Of a stretch of DNA of 64,000 nt, positions 33,768 to 44,500 are shown piece by piece. Position 1 is the first letter of the stretch. The number at the start of each line of letters is the position of its first letter. Source of the stretch: Lachnoanaerobaculum saburreum DSM 3986 (GTDB taxonomy: Bacteria > Bacillota > Clostridia > Lachnospirales > Lachnospiraceae). The notes beneath the pieces are model-generated. The model was not told the origin of the DNA. It made no database searches and worked only from the letters and a program-made list of their open reading frames with translations. The stretch lies in the NCBI RefSeq assembly GCF_000185385.1, contig NZ_GL622296.1, positions 2,173,827 through 2,237,826 of the forward strand, given 5' to 3'. The position numbers were made by a program, and so were the translations under genes.

Positions 33768-35588
33768 TTAAGTTTCATTCATAAAACTCTCTATCTTTTC
33801 AATTTCCTTTTTCGCTCTTTTTCTTACAGCTTCTATATCCCAATCTCCCAAACTTTCATATTCTTTCATAAATTCTATTCTAACTGCCGCATATTGTGAA
33901 TTTTTGTATTCAGTAATTTTTTCACTTACAGTATTATCCTGAATACTCTTATTTATATGACTGTCAAGTACAATCAGATTTCCTATTCCGTTAAACTCAT
34001 CACTATTATCACTGAAATTATTTCTTGCCCGTATATGCTCTATATCATAAGGGTTTTTATTCTTTTCGTAGATTGCATAGTGGAAAAACTTTTCATAAAT
34101 TTCTTGCTCACTTATTACTATTTCATTTCCTTGGCAAATAAACGATTCCCCCAAATTAGCTATTTCATCAAGTAATCCAGACAGTGTGCAAACAAGCCTG
34201 ACTCTACTTGCATTGTAAAATAATCCTGATTTAATAGTTGTATAAAAATCTTCCTTAGGTTCATGGTCCTTACTGCGCACCGGTGACCACAGCATATCTT
34301 TAATATTTTCTATAATCTTATTAGTGCTATCTTTCTTAAACCACTTAAAGCATTCCTCACAAACCTTATTTTGAACAGAATTTATCACTCTGTCATTTAC
34401 AACAGTATAGATTAAAAAGAATCTAAACATATACATATTTACTCTCAGTGAATCTATATAGTAATCGCTCCAGCCCTTTCCTTTAGCTTTAAAGTATGCA
34501 ACCACAAATGGTATAGTCCAATACCTTTTATATCTGGTTTTTTCAACCATATAAATCGAAAAGATTTCTTTTGCAATTTCATGATGTGTGCCGTCATACC
34601 TTACATCTTCAATCCAGCGCCAATACTTAATAAATTCTTCCACTATATGCTTGAATGTGTCAAACTCCAGTACACTTAGGTCACTTTGCTCTGTAAGTTT
34701 ATCCCCTTTAAAAAGTTCATCAAAGAACTTTTCATTGCTTTTTGATACCTCAGAAAATCCCCAGCCAAATTCCGCACAAATTATATGTTTATAGATATCT
34801 AAAACCCACGACATATTAAATTCTGTCTGGTCTTTTCTTCCGCCTACGCCCAGTGCATTATTGCTATCATCTATCAATTTATAACAATTGGCAATTTCTT
34901 TCATCCAGTTGTCTGTATCATCGATTTTTCTAAGGTAATTATAATATCTTAATTTAAAAATATCTGTTGCATTCAAATCAAGCCCAGTAGTATTTATAGT
35001 GTTAAAGACAGATACCACTTCCGGTAGATCCATTTCTTCGGTCGTCAGTATTACAAAGTATATATTATCCAATACAAAATCTTTAAGTTCTGAATAAAAA
35101 TTCGTTTTATCTTTAAACTCTTGTTCGTAATACTCAGAAGTAGCCTTCCTTAACTGTTCCTTATTTTTAGAATATTTAGAGGAAACTTTTTTTATTTGAG
35201 TCTCACTCATTACTTTTTTGAGTTCTTCAGAATCTATAGTATTGCTGTAATCATTGTTTTTTTCTTTCGGATGGGTTTTGATTATCTCTTTTTGAAGTAC
35301 ATCCAACAAAAGTAAAAATGTTGTAAGTCTTTGTTGACCATCAACAATATCAAGTATATTGTCATCTTTAGTTTCTTTGTTAAACTGTATTGTCCCAAAA
35401 AACACGGACTTTGCATATTTTCTGGCATCCACTTCATTTTTCGTACTGAATGCTTCAAAAATAGTATTCAAAAAATCATTTATATTTTTTTCTGCCCATT
35501 CATATGGACGCTGATAAATAGGTATTCTATACCTTTCTTTTATTATATCTCTAAGTCCCAACACTTTAGAATCAATCGGAAATCCCAT
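33768..35588 (-). CDS. DUF262/DUF1524 protein, GmrSD-like restriction nuclease
   Basis: 606 residues in a single chain. The DUF262 domain at the N-terminus has RIPIYQRPYEW (21-31) and DIVDGQQRLTT (80-90), the ParB/Srx-like NTPase motifs of GmrS. The C-terminal DUF1524 HNH nuclease has YDIEHIRARNNF, a GIGNLIVLDSHINKSI element and a trailing lysine. Fused proteins of this type include type IV restriction enzymes that cut modified phage DNA. The starting ATG has a weak AGGAGG-like site (TGAGGAGGATTT). No methyltransferase is nearby, as expected for modification-dependent restriction. WYL regulator downstream. Confidence 0.88.
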   Translation of the reverse strand: MGFPIDSKVLGLRDIIKERYRIPIYQRPYEWAEKNINDFLNTIFEAFSTKNEVDARKYAKSVFFGTIQFNKETKDDNILDIVDGQQRLTTFLLLLDVLQKEIIKTHPKEKNNDYSNTIDSEELKKVMSETQIKKVSSKYSKNKEQLRKATSEYYEQEFKDKTNFYSELKDFVLDNIYFVILTTEEMDLPEVVSVFNTINTTGLDLNATDIFKLRYYNYLRKIDDTDNWMKEIANCYKLIDDSNNALGVGGRKDQTEFNMSWVLDIYKHIICAEFGWGFSEVSKSNEKFFDELFKGDKLTEQSDLSVLEFDTFKHIVEEFIKYWRWIEDVRYDGTHHEIAKEIFSIYMVEKTRYKRYWTIPFVVAYFKAKGKGWSDYYIDSLRVNMYMFRFFLIYTVVNDRVINSVQNKVCEECFKWFKKDSTNKIIENIKDMLWSPVRSKDHEPKEDFYTTIKSGLFYNASRVRLVCTLSGLLDEIANLGESFICQGNEIVISEQEIYEKFFHYAIYEKNKNPYDIEHIRARNNFSDNSDEFNGIGNLIVLDSHINKSIQDNTVSEKITEYKNSQYAAVRIEFMKEYESLGDWDIEAVRKRAKKEIEKIESFMNET

Positions 35589-35769
35589 AAATCCTCCTCA
35601 TAATAACTTATTCTATTAAGATTACAATAATAACTCGTTTTTATTCTACATCATTACAACATTTTTTCAAGCTCTAATCATTACACTATCTCGTATATTC
35701 CTAATTTGCTTTTTAGTAAGTGTTTTCTCTTTCAGCAGTTCTTGGCATCACCTCCACTATGGTATATCA

Positions 35770-36357
35770 TCAAAATGTCCGGCTCTCATCTATGAATTCG
35801 GCAAACAAATAATTTAACTCATATATCAAAGACTCCTTTGAAAAATCATGCCCTTCACCTTTAATTATTTTATATTTACAGGCATTATTTTTTATGCTTT
35901 TTAAGATTTCAATATAGCGAAATGACGGATCTTCTTCACCATACAAAAAATACATACTATCTCCTCTAAAATTTTTGGCACCTTCTTTTATTCTATGAAA
36001 ATTTATCATCAATGGAGCATTGATTAAAACAGCATTCTTTATTTTTTCAATTTTTCTGCACTGAGTTGCACCTATCGAAGCTCCGTTTGAAATTCCGACA
36101 AAAAATATTTCTTTATAAGCCCCAATATACTTACTTATACATTTTATTTCTTCCTCCAAATCACAAACATAATCTTTAGGATTGGCGGAAACAACAAATG
36201 TATAACCATATTTTTCAAATAAAAAATCGCATATATTCAAATATTTATTTTCAAAACCTTCGATAGTTCCTCCTCTTCCTGTTTTTATAAAAACAATATT
36301 TCTTTCACCTTTTATTATTCCAAACTGCTTTTCAATTACTTTGTCGTATTGTTTCAA
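35770..36357 (-). CDS. Small alpha/beta hydrolase-like protein
   Basis: 195 residues. The nucleophile elbow is FVGISNGASIG (Ser in G-x-S-N-G), the acid is in LYGEEDPSF, and the histidine is in IKGEGHDFS, giving a full Ser-Asp-His set in the right order. There is no signal peptide or membrane segment. GGAGGATAATT precedes the ATG region. It is likely an esterase or peptidase of unknown substrate. It lies between the DUF262 nuclease and the large helical protein gene, on the same strand as both, with its own gaps of about 120-180 bp. Confidence 0.8.
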   Translation of the reverse strand: MKQYDKVIEKQFGIIKGERNIVFIKTGRGGTIEGFENKYLNICDFLFEKYGYTFVVSANPKDYVCDLEEEIKCISKYIGAYKEIFFVGISNGASIGATQCRKIEKIKNAVLINAPLMINFHRIKEGAKNFRGDSMYFLYGEEDPSFRYIEILKSIKNNACKYKIIKGEGHDFSKESLIYELNYLFAEFIDESRTF

Positions 36358-36454
36358 TAATTATCCTCCATCTTTTTCTGAGTTAAATACCTATATCCAA
36401 CTCGTCTTGTATATTTAAGATAGCATATAGTATGTACAATATTTTGCACATACA

Positions 36455-36482
36455 AAAAACAGGCCTCTGAAAGCCTGTTTTT
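36455..36482 (-). terminator. Terminator of the SWIM/helical protein operon
   Basis: AAAAACAGGC and GCCTGTTTTT form a 10-bp stem with an 8-nt loop, right after the stop at 36487 on the minus strand, with extra T residues following. Confidence 0.85.
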
Positions 36483-36486
36483 GTAC

Positions 36487-39400
36487 TCATCCTATTCCCA
36501 ATTTTTCTACCAAACTCCTTGCCTTTTTTATTGCACCGGACTTGGCATTGCTGTTTGCTATTTCTAAAAGCCCCTGCCATTTTGCATCTTCTTTGAGAAT
36601 CAATCCTCTCTTTGCCGCCTCCCTTAAATAGTTGGCATAATAGATACAAATATCCAAGACACGATTTATCCATACCGGAGGCTTATTATTTTCCACAGTC
36701 TTTTCTCCTGCATATTTGATACACTCACTGAGCATAATATAGTATATACTTAAAAGTCCTCTTTCCTTTTCAACTATTCGCACCAGTTTTGCAGGGCTTA
36801 TCTCTTCGTGTAATAAAAGCTCTCTTGTAATATTCCGCAGTACATCAGTTGATAGATCACCCGAGTCTACCAATTGCTTAAAAAGACTCTTTGCACCATA
36901 AATACTTTCTCCGTCCTGAGCTAAAAGTGCCACTGCAATAGTAAGAAATGCCTTTGAATATGGAGCAGGTTCTCCTTTTAGCGGACCGTTATCTTCATTC
37001 CTCCAATTTCTAAACTTGCTTACTACAATCTTCTTTTTTAAATTGTTGTAATGAAGCCATACAGCCTTTTCATCTTCATCTATAATTTCGCCTTTATTAT
37101 CAACCTCAAATGCCGAAACCTGCCCCTCATTTCTAAGTCCGTAAATCCATCCGGCTACTGTTACCTGATATTCATAAATCTCTACATCAGGCAGTTTTAA
37201 ATTAAATTGGAAAACCTTTTCACTTTTTCTTAATTCAATGGCTTTTACACTCATTGATACATTATCATCAATAAGTTTTTTAGGTTCAGGCAACTTTAAC
37301 CAAAGCTCGTCAAAATCATCCGGAGATTCTTTAACCTCCGATAATTTCTCATTTTTGTCTGTGTCTTTTACAGTCTCTATATCAAGAGATTTTAATTTAT
37401 CCATGATCTCTTTTGCATAACCCACAGCCTTTGATGCCCCCGATTTATCCGCAAGCTTTTTTATTGCTTTCATTTCCAATATACTTTTTGGGGCAAGTTT
37501 ATTTTCTACTGCAAAAACAGCCTCATCCAAATAATCTCTTAAAAGTTTTACAATCTCGGCAGTTCCTGCAATCATTCTTGGAGCTGCCAATGATACTCCC
37601 ACCGTATCACAGGCTGCCTCCCAAAAAAGACTCAACATACCGTCCTTTGCCAAATTCTCCATAGAAAGAGCCATACTTGCCAAATTTGAAGGAGTCCCAC
37701 CCCGCCAATCCAAATAGGAAATATCTGCAATTCCCGGGAGCAACAGCCCTCTTTCCCATGCTTTGTGAGTCGCATTAATAACATCTTTGGCATTCTCATC
37801 ACTTAGATTTGAGCCTATGGCAATCCAGTTCATCAGTGCGCCCTTTGTAACAGGCTTTCTCCTCTTTGCTATCTGCCTTAAAGCCAAACCCTGCCCATGA
37901 TAAACTTCAGAATCTCTATGTATTGCAGTAAGTGAATAATCGCCCCAGGTCGGAAAGATGCTAAACATTGAATCATTGCTATGTGAAAGTCTACTTGGTA
38001 ATAATCTAAGGCTTTTTGGAATATCAAGTTCTATATCCCAATATGATGTTTTCCCCGGTGTAAAATCCGGCTCAATATATGGATTTTTTAAATATCCAGC
38101 AATTATTTCACCGGCTGAAACATCATTCCCCTCTTCATCCTTCAAAAAATCACCTAAAGGCATTTTAATTTTAAAATTAAAATCTTTTACATTTTCCAAA
38201 TATTCTTTTACATCTTTTTCTGTAATCAAATCCATATCAAGCCTTGTAAGTGCAAGCTGTAGATCCGGTTCCGAAATATATAATATATTTTCATTTTTAT
38301 ACATTAAAAGACGACTAAGTAAATCCGATAAACTTATGCTTAAATCCTCATAGCTTGGAGTGCTAAGTAAACAAGGCCACTTGTCAATTGATGCAAATGT
38401 CACAACACTCCTTGTATATAAAAGTTCACCATACCTGATTTTTAAAACTTCCTTTTCACCATTCCATTCATTCATCTTTCTGTCCGGACATATATTGTTT
38501 TCAATATTTTTTGCCCATCTACCAAGTGACCAAATTCCACTTGATTCATTGTCAGAAATTCCCGCAAGACTTATTTTTGCCTCATCAGGATCTTTATATG
38601 CAATCTTATTTGCAACAGCAATAAATCTCTCAAAAGTAATATCCTCAACACGTTCCTTTCTTTCTGAAATCACTGCCAGCAAATCCGTCAATTCTTCCGG
38701 TGAGACTTCTCCAAGTTCAAACCTTGGAACTTCCCATAGCTTAGGTGTTTTTCTCCAAAGTCCCTGTACTTCTTCTTTTACATCATCTTTTTCAAGTTTT
38801 AATTCCCAAGCCTTTTCAATGTTTTCGGCAAGTTTTACAATCCCCTTATCCTCATCATTCTTATAAAGTAAAAGCCACTCCTCATATTCTTTTGCAGACA
38901 TCGGCTTTCCTCTTTTTAACGCAGAGTTTAAAATCAATTTTTTTATCTTTTTGGCCTTTGCAAAGCTACATGGAATCAATACCTGATACAACCAATCTTC
39001 TGTAACATTCTCTATAAGTATCGGCGCAAATCTCTCAAGTATAGCTGTCTCTCCAAGCCCCAACAGCGGAATTATTGTTTCTACTCTTGATTTGATATCC
39101 TCATCCGTAAGTCCTATTTGCTCTAAAACATTTACAAGCTCTTTTCTATCTCCCGGTCTTTGCGCTATATTAAGGCCGTAAAACACCTGCTCAACAGCAT
39201 ATTCTTTTGTAAGTACATTATTCTCTACACCCCAAATCAAAACTTCGGAAAAAGGTCCTGTTGCCGGCACATTTATAGAAACCCCCACTTTCACATGCTC
39301 AGTGAATCTTCTTATAATCTCATCTTTTTCAATTACAAAGTCCTCATCAAAATTGTGGTCTTTCCTTTTTGATTTCAAAAGAGTTGCTGCTACAGCTGCC

Positions 39401-39867
39401 CAGTCCTTCATATACTCCACAGATTCCGGAATTTCAAGATTCATTTGATGAACAAGTTTTATTGCCAACATACCAAGAACCGATAAGGAATGCTCCCATA
39501 TTCTCCTATTTGATGTACATGCGGACTTTATAAAATTCATAGCATAGGTTTCGCCTCGAGCTTTGATAGCCTTTAATGCCACCTCGCTGCCACCTCTTAA
39601 AATATTTGCCGCACGCTTAGCATCCACCCCGACACGAATAGCAAATATTTCAAGTTTAGCTAAATCCACATCTACCACAGGAACAAAGCCGTAAGTATTC
39701 TCAGATAACTGTTTGATTTGTAACCACTCTCCGGATTTTAATCCTTCTCTTGCAATTTTTTGTTCTTCACCGCTACCTGTACCAAGGTTTAAAATATCTT
39801 TAAAATCTGTTTCCTCGTATCCAAGGGAACGATAAATTTCAACTGCCTTTTCAAGTTTGCTTGCCAT
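36487..39867 (-). CDS. Large helical-repeat protein of unknown function, partner of the SWIM protein
   Basis: 1126 residues, soluble, strongly alpha-helical, with HEAT-like helix pairs in the first third (for example TEDWLYQVLIPCSFAKAKKI) and no nucleotide-binding motif. No transmembrane segment. The C-terminal third has a small beta-rich stretch (FQFNLKLPDVEIYEYQVTV) before further helices. GGGAGTATAGT precedes the ATG. It starts one base after the SWIM-protein stop, so the two are one operon. In related loci such helical proteins and SWIM proteins accompany MoxR and VWA genes; neither is present here. Family not recognised with certainty (possibly DUF6493-like). Confidence 0.7.
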   Translation of the reverse strand: MASKLEKAVEIYRSLGYEETDFKDILNLGTGSGEEQKIAREGLKSGEWLQIKQLSENTYGFVPVVDVDLAKLEIFAIRVGVDAKRAANILRGGSEVALKAIKARGETYAMNFIKSACTSNRRIWEHSLSVLGMLAIKLVHQMNLEIPESVEYMKDWAAVAATLLKSKRKDHNFDEDFVIEKDEIIRRFTEHVKVGVSINVPATGPFSEVLIWGVENNVLTKEYAVEQVFYGLNIAQRPGDRKELVNVLEQIGLTDEDIKSRVETIIPLLGLGETAILERFAPILIENVTEDWLYQVLIPCSFAKAKKIKKLILNSALKRGKPMSAKEYEEWLLLYKNDEDKGIVKLAENIEKAWELKLEKDDVKEEVQGLWRKTPKLWEVPRFELGEVSPEELTDLLAVISERKERVEDITFERFIAVANKIAYKDPDEAKISLAGISDNESSGIWSLGRWAKNIENNICPDRKMNEWNGEKEVLKIRYGELLYTRSVVTFASIDKWPCLLSTPSYEDLSISLSDLLSRLLMYKNENILYISEPDLQLALTRLDMDLITEKDVKEYLENVKDFNFKIKMPLGDFLKDEEGNDVSAGEIIAGYLKNPYIEPDFTPGKTSYWDIELDIPKSLRLLPSRLSHSNDSMFSIFPTWGDYSLTAIHRDSEVYHGQGLALRQIAKRRKPVTKGALMNWIAIGSNLSDENAKDVINATHKAWERGLLLPGIADISYLDWRGGTPSNLASMALSMENLAKDGMLSLFWEAACDTVGVSLAAPRMIAGTAEIVKLLRDYLDEAVFAVENKLAPKSILEMKAIKKLADKSGASKAVGYAKEIMDKLKSLDIETVKDTDKNEKLSEVKESPDDFDELWLKLPEPKKLIDDNVSMSVKAIELRKSEKVFQFNLKLPDVEIYEYQVTVAGWIYGLRNEGQVSAFEVDNKGEIIDEDEKAVWLHYNNLKKKIVVSKFRNWRNEDNGPLKGEPAPYSKAFLTIAVALLAQDGESIYGAKSLFKQLVDSGDLSTDVLRNITRELLLHEEISPAKLVRIVEKERGLLSIYYIMLSECIKYAGEKTVENNKPPVWINRVLDICIYYANYLREAAKRGLILKEDAKWQGLLEIANSNAKSGAIKKARSLVEKLGIG

Positions 39868-39868
39868 A

Positions 39869-41215
39869 CTATACTCCCTTTTTCAATTTCACTGCCAAAA
39901 TATGTTTGCATGGACCTCTGCTGTTTTGATGTTTTAAATACCATGTGCAGGTACATTTTGCATTTTCCAAATTTTCATCTGTCGGATAAATAACTCTATA
40001 TGTAGTTTCTCCTGATTTTACATGCCAGATATTATCTTCTATATGTATTGTTTCATCCACAAGTTTCTTCGCCCCCACAAGTCTTGGATTATCCTTTAAG
40101 ACTCTTTCAGGGTCGTCAGGCAATTCTCTGTGGAAAAATGCTCTCTCTATAACATCAAATCCCAGCTTACCGGAAACAGCAAGCAGCTCCATCGCTTCAT
40201 ACATATCATTTTTTACTATTCCTGTGGATTTTGATATATTATCAATATCAAGCTTTGGTTCAAAATTTAATATATTATCAATTCTATCGGCATATTCCAA
40301 TATTTTTAAGTTTGAAAGCGAATCCAGTAATGCTCCCTCACCTGAGTAGCCTTCATAGCTCTTTGCTGTTAAACTAAGAGTTATGCTCGCTCCGCTCATG
40401 CATACTTCAAGCATCATCTGCCCGGGCTCACAATTTTCAGGAGCATAAAAATATATTGCATTTACATAACTCATTATACGCTTAAGTGCACTCAGTCTGT
40501 GAAGTCCGCTGATATATACACTGTTTTTTTCTTCTCCGGATTTTAACATTACACCGGTTTTTGTGGGTGTAAGCCACCCGGATTTTTCCTTGCCTGTAAC
40601 AGCCGGCAACATGGCAATAAATGCCTTTGCCTGCATTCCCTCAATATGAAATTTGTATTTCATATTTTGATGTAGCATGGCACAATTGCCAAGTGCTCTA
40701 ATCCATCTGTCAGGCATTTTCACAGGTCTTTGTGTGACTATATCAGTCAACACACTTCCATTATCCGGTTTCTTGCTATGTAAGGTCTTCCATCCGTCAT
40801 CTCCTATGCGAAACTTTAATCTGTCTCCTTGCTTTATATTAAAAAGAGACTTTCTTAGATTACTGCCTATATCTACATTTGTAGTACCATAAAGTATTTC
40901 ACCGTCCAAAGCACTTTGAAATATATCCAGCCTTGCATAAACACCGTTACAAGCCGAAAAGCATTCCGCTCTCAGTCTGTCTCCCTGTGCGCAAAGAACA
41001 GGATCTCTTTGGTCTACCGGCACATATTTAAAATATCTTGTACTTACAATATCTGCAAGCACCAAAAGCCCTCCTGAAATAATTGTCGGATTTATAATCT
41101 CTCCGTTAAAAAATAACGGATTATCCTCTATACCTGCCGGCGTAAGAGCAGGTGCTATAGATAAAGTCAAATTGCCGTCAAAAAGCATTGATGTGGTTTT
41201 AAATTCTCTCATCAT
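39869..41215 (-). CDS. SWIM zinc-finger protein
   Basis: 448 residues. The C-terminal SWIM finger is CTCTWYLKHQ...GPCKHILAVKL, fitting C-x-C-x12-C-x-H. The N-terminal 380 residues are a mixed fold without recognised motifs (ending near a segment PRLVGAKKLVDETIHIED). SWIM fingers bind DNA or proteins. Translation starts at a double ATG after AGGGGGAT. First gene of the pair with the large helical protein. An inverted repeat about 55 bp upstream is a candidate operator. Confidence 0.85.
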   Translation of the reverse strand: MMREFKTTSMLFDGNLTLSIAPALTPAGIEDNPLFFNGEIINPTIISGGLLVLADIVSTRYFKYVPVDQRDPVLCAQGDRLRAECFSACNGVYARLDIFQSALDGEILYGTTNVDIGSNLRKSLFNIKQGDRLKFRIGDDGWKTLHSKKPDNGSVLTDIVTQRPVKMPDRWIRALGNCAMLHQNMKYKFHIEGMQAKAFIAMLPAVTGKEKSGWLTPTKTGVMLKSGEEKNSVYISGLHRLSALKRIMSYVNAIYFYAPENCEPGQMMLEVCMSGASITLSLTAKSYEGYSGEGALLDSLSNLKILEYADRIDNILNFEPKLDIDNISKSTGIVKNDMYEAMELLAVSGKLGFDVIERAFFHRELPDDPERVLKDNPRLVGAKKLVDETIHIEDNIWHVKSGETTYRVIYPTDENLENAKCTCTWYLKHQNSRGPCKHILAVKLKKGV

Positions 41216-41268
41216 ATCCCCCTGTGATAATGTGGATTTTATATATTAAGGTTATTATACTTGTATTT

Positions 41269-41296
41269 ATTATAATGTTTCCCGGAACATTATAAT
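41269..41296. promoter_or_regulatory. Inverted repeat upstream of the SWIM gene
   Basis: ATTATAATGTT and its exact complement (11-bp arms) enclose TCCCGG, 54 bp before the SWIM-protein start. On the minus strand the AATGT/TATAAT content overlaps a possible -10. It is a candidate operator. Confidence 0.45.
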
Positions 41297-41304
41297 TATA
41301 TGTT

Positions 41305-41340
41305 AAAAGGGCAACTCACGGAGGAATCGCCCTTTTATTT
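41305..41340. terminator. Terminator in the gap between the helicase operon and SWIM operon
   Basis: AAAAGGGC and GCCCTTTT form an 8-bp stem around a 16-nt loop. It works on either strand; on the minus strand it would end the three-gene operon. The remaining bases from 41341 to 41520 are A/T-rich and show nothing. Confidence 0.6.
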
Positions 41341-41520
41341 TAGCATATAATCTAGGTTTTTAGGTTTCAAGTTAATCTATGTATAAATATGACTGTTATA
41401 TACTTTCTCTATTCCCTCCTATCATACTGTATACTTTCTTAAATTATCCAATAAAACTACTCCGATATTATATTCTAATTTTATTTACTACTAAATACTA
41501 CGATCACTTTATATTTTTCC

Positions 41521-44500
41521 TTAGTCTAAATCAAAAGTATTTACTATAATCTTATCTATCTTTGCTGTATCAATCGCTCCATGCTCATCATAAGTAACAA
41601 TGAGATTTTTCCCTTCTTCTATTCCATTTTTCTTATAAAAAGCCTTCTTTTCTTCCCAGCGACGCATATATTGAGGATTTTCCATCATACCGCAGTGTTC
41701 CCAATACCAAACGATACCTGTATCGTAATCCTCAATCTTAAAATCAGGTCGTTTTATCTTACCCTCCAGCTTGAGTTCAGGTTCATATTCGTATTCAACG
41801 CCATGAAGATGAAGTTGATTTGCAATTGTTACCTCGGATTTAGACCGTACAAGTTCTCCTTTTATAGTCTTATGGACCAGCTTATTTTCATAAAATTTCC
41901 CATTAACACAACATATATCCGGTCTCATATCCGGACCTGTTTCATCTTCTTTATATACATCTCTAAATAAATCAGTAAATCTTTTGGCAATATCAGAATA
42001 TTCCACCGAAGTATATTTCAGAAGATGATATGGCTCCTGATTATACAGTATAATAATCTTTCCCTCCTGTCTTGTAAGAGCTGTATAGAGCATCTCCTTT
42101 GATAAAAGCTTACATGGCTCTGCTAGTACAAGAATAACTGTATTAAATTGACTTCCTTGTGCTTTGTGGACGGTTAATGCATAAGCTAACTCCAACTGAG
42201 CTATTCCATTCTCTTCGTTAAAATCATGTTTATCAAAGGAGTATAAAATGTCGGGCTGAGATGAGAACTCAACTTTCATATCATTTTCATGATTTTTCCG
42301 GGAACTTCGACTCTTATTATAATCTCCGCAAGCTATACCTATTTCTCCATTGGCAATATAGTTTCTTGCATACTCTTCCGGATATCCTATTTTTTGCCCT
42401 GTATTAATTACGTTTATAACCTTATCTCCATATACAATGCCTTCATGTCCAAGGCTATTTGCAATTCTCTTATGTATTCCCCACCTCTTAGATATTTTTA
42501 GAAACTTCTCTCTATACTTCAGGTGGATCAAGCGGTTCACATTCATAACCCCTTGAGGCATATTTTTAACCGGAGCTAAAATTTGCCACTTTTGAGCATA
42601 CTTTGCTGCTCCAGTATTAAAGTAGATGCCAAAATCTGTCTTCACTCCGCCAAGAGATATATCAAATCCTTCCTGGTCATCTATATCTTCCATACCTATT
42701 TCTCTAGCCATTGTCTCTAATAACAATTGTTCAAGGTCTTCTCTAGAACGCCATTGCTTGATTTCAATATTGGGATCTCTGTTTTTCTCAATATCTGCAA
42801 TAATATCATCATCAGTTATCTGTTCATTTGTCGTAAATAGTCTCGATAAGAGTACATCTGATCTAACCTCATCAGATTTCTGCCTACGATTTACAGTCAG
42901 TTCACCATAATGTCTGCATACATGTGGAAATAATCCCATATCAAGATTTACTTTCAACATATAAACCAAATCCACAAACGGTCTTCCTGAGCCTATAGGT
43001 GGCAGCTGATTCGGATCACCTACAAAAATAATACGCTTAGCTCTCTTTAATGCCTGTATCAAAGCTCCAAACATCTCTTCTGTTAACATAGAGGATTCGT
43101 CAATAATGACAGTATCCGGTACATCTTTATAATCAGTATCCGAAAGAACATACCTCATATCATTCCAATCAAAGCGTTTACTTCTAACAAGAAACTGTGC
43201 AACATTTAGGGCAGTAAATCCCCTTGCATCATCTCCCATACTCTGCAGCAGACGTACAGTTGCCTTTCCCGTTGGAGCAAGCAGCAAAACTCCTCCTGCT
43301 TTAATATCAGGATGGCTACATAATACAGATAACACAGTTGTCTTTCCTGTTCCTGCATCACCAACAAGAACTGAGATTCTAGATTTAGCCAATTCTTCAA
43401 GAATAGCCGTCTTCTCCATTCTTGCACGTTCCTCTTGTTCGGAAATCTTTAATCCGTCATTAAACTTATCATCAAGCATCTGTCTCCAGTCAGCATCTAT
43501 AGGAAGTTCTGGTGCATTCAATCTACGACTTATTCTGCGCTCTATAATATCATCAAACTCTTGAATTCTAACCAGCTTGTAATACTTAGTACCATCCCTC
43601 ATCTCACGCTTAATAATTTCTGCCATGAGGAACTTTTGAATAGCTTCTATAATATCCATAGTCACGGGACATATAGGATCTAGATTCATATTCTTAATTC
43701 TATCTAATAAAACGTCCTTTGGAAGAATAGTATGTCCTTCATTTGCAGCCTCTTCCAACGCTGCAATAGCAATAGCTCGTATTCTCCTTTGATCATTCTC
43801 TGAATTCAACATAGTAGGATGCTCTAAAGGATATCTTTCTCGGATATATGGAATTGGGAATATCGCCCTATCTACTTTACATACAGAAACATAGAAACCA
43901 TCTATCTTAAGTCTTGTCTTCTCATAAAGAATATATGGATTCTTAATTATTTCATCATCTGTACAGTGAATTCTTGCTTTTATTCTCTCATCCTCATAGA
44001 ACAGCATTTTTGCCTGATCTATATTAAGAGATAATCTTGAAAGCAGCTTAAATAATACCTTCCTTTCATGGGACATGTGCTTCCATGTCAACTTTAGAAC
44101 CGGAGTAACTTTTACTGCAAGGTTATTTGTTACTACACTTTCAGGGTTTTCAAACAAAAGTTCAACGCTGTCCCAAATATCATCTCCATCCTTGACATTT
44201 TCCTTGATTTGTCGAGCAATCAACACTCCTAACGGCAGTTCTAGTGCTGTGAGCATAGCACCCATTCCGGGAAATGCACCTCTGTCTTCCCAAACCTCAG
44301 ATAACCTTATATTTAACCAATCCAGAACGTTGGAATAATCTTCATCTAGGCAATTATTTATAATTTCAAATGCTTTTATACATGAAAGAATCACATCAAT
44401 AGTTGCATCATGACTTACATGTTCTGTAGCATATGAAAATTCTTCAAAAGCATCCTCCGGTGCAAATACTGTAATGCTTGACATATCAAAATCCGGGTGT

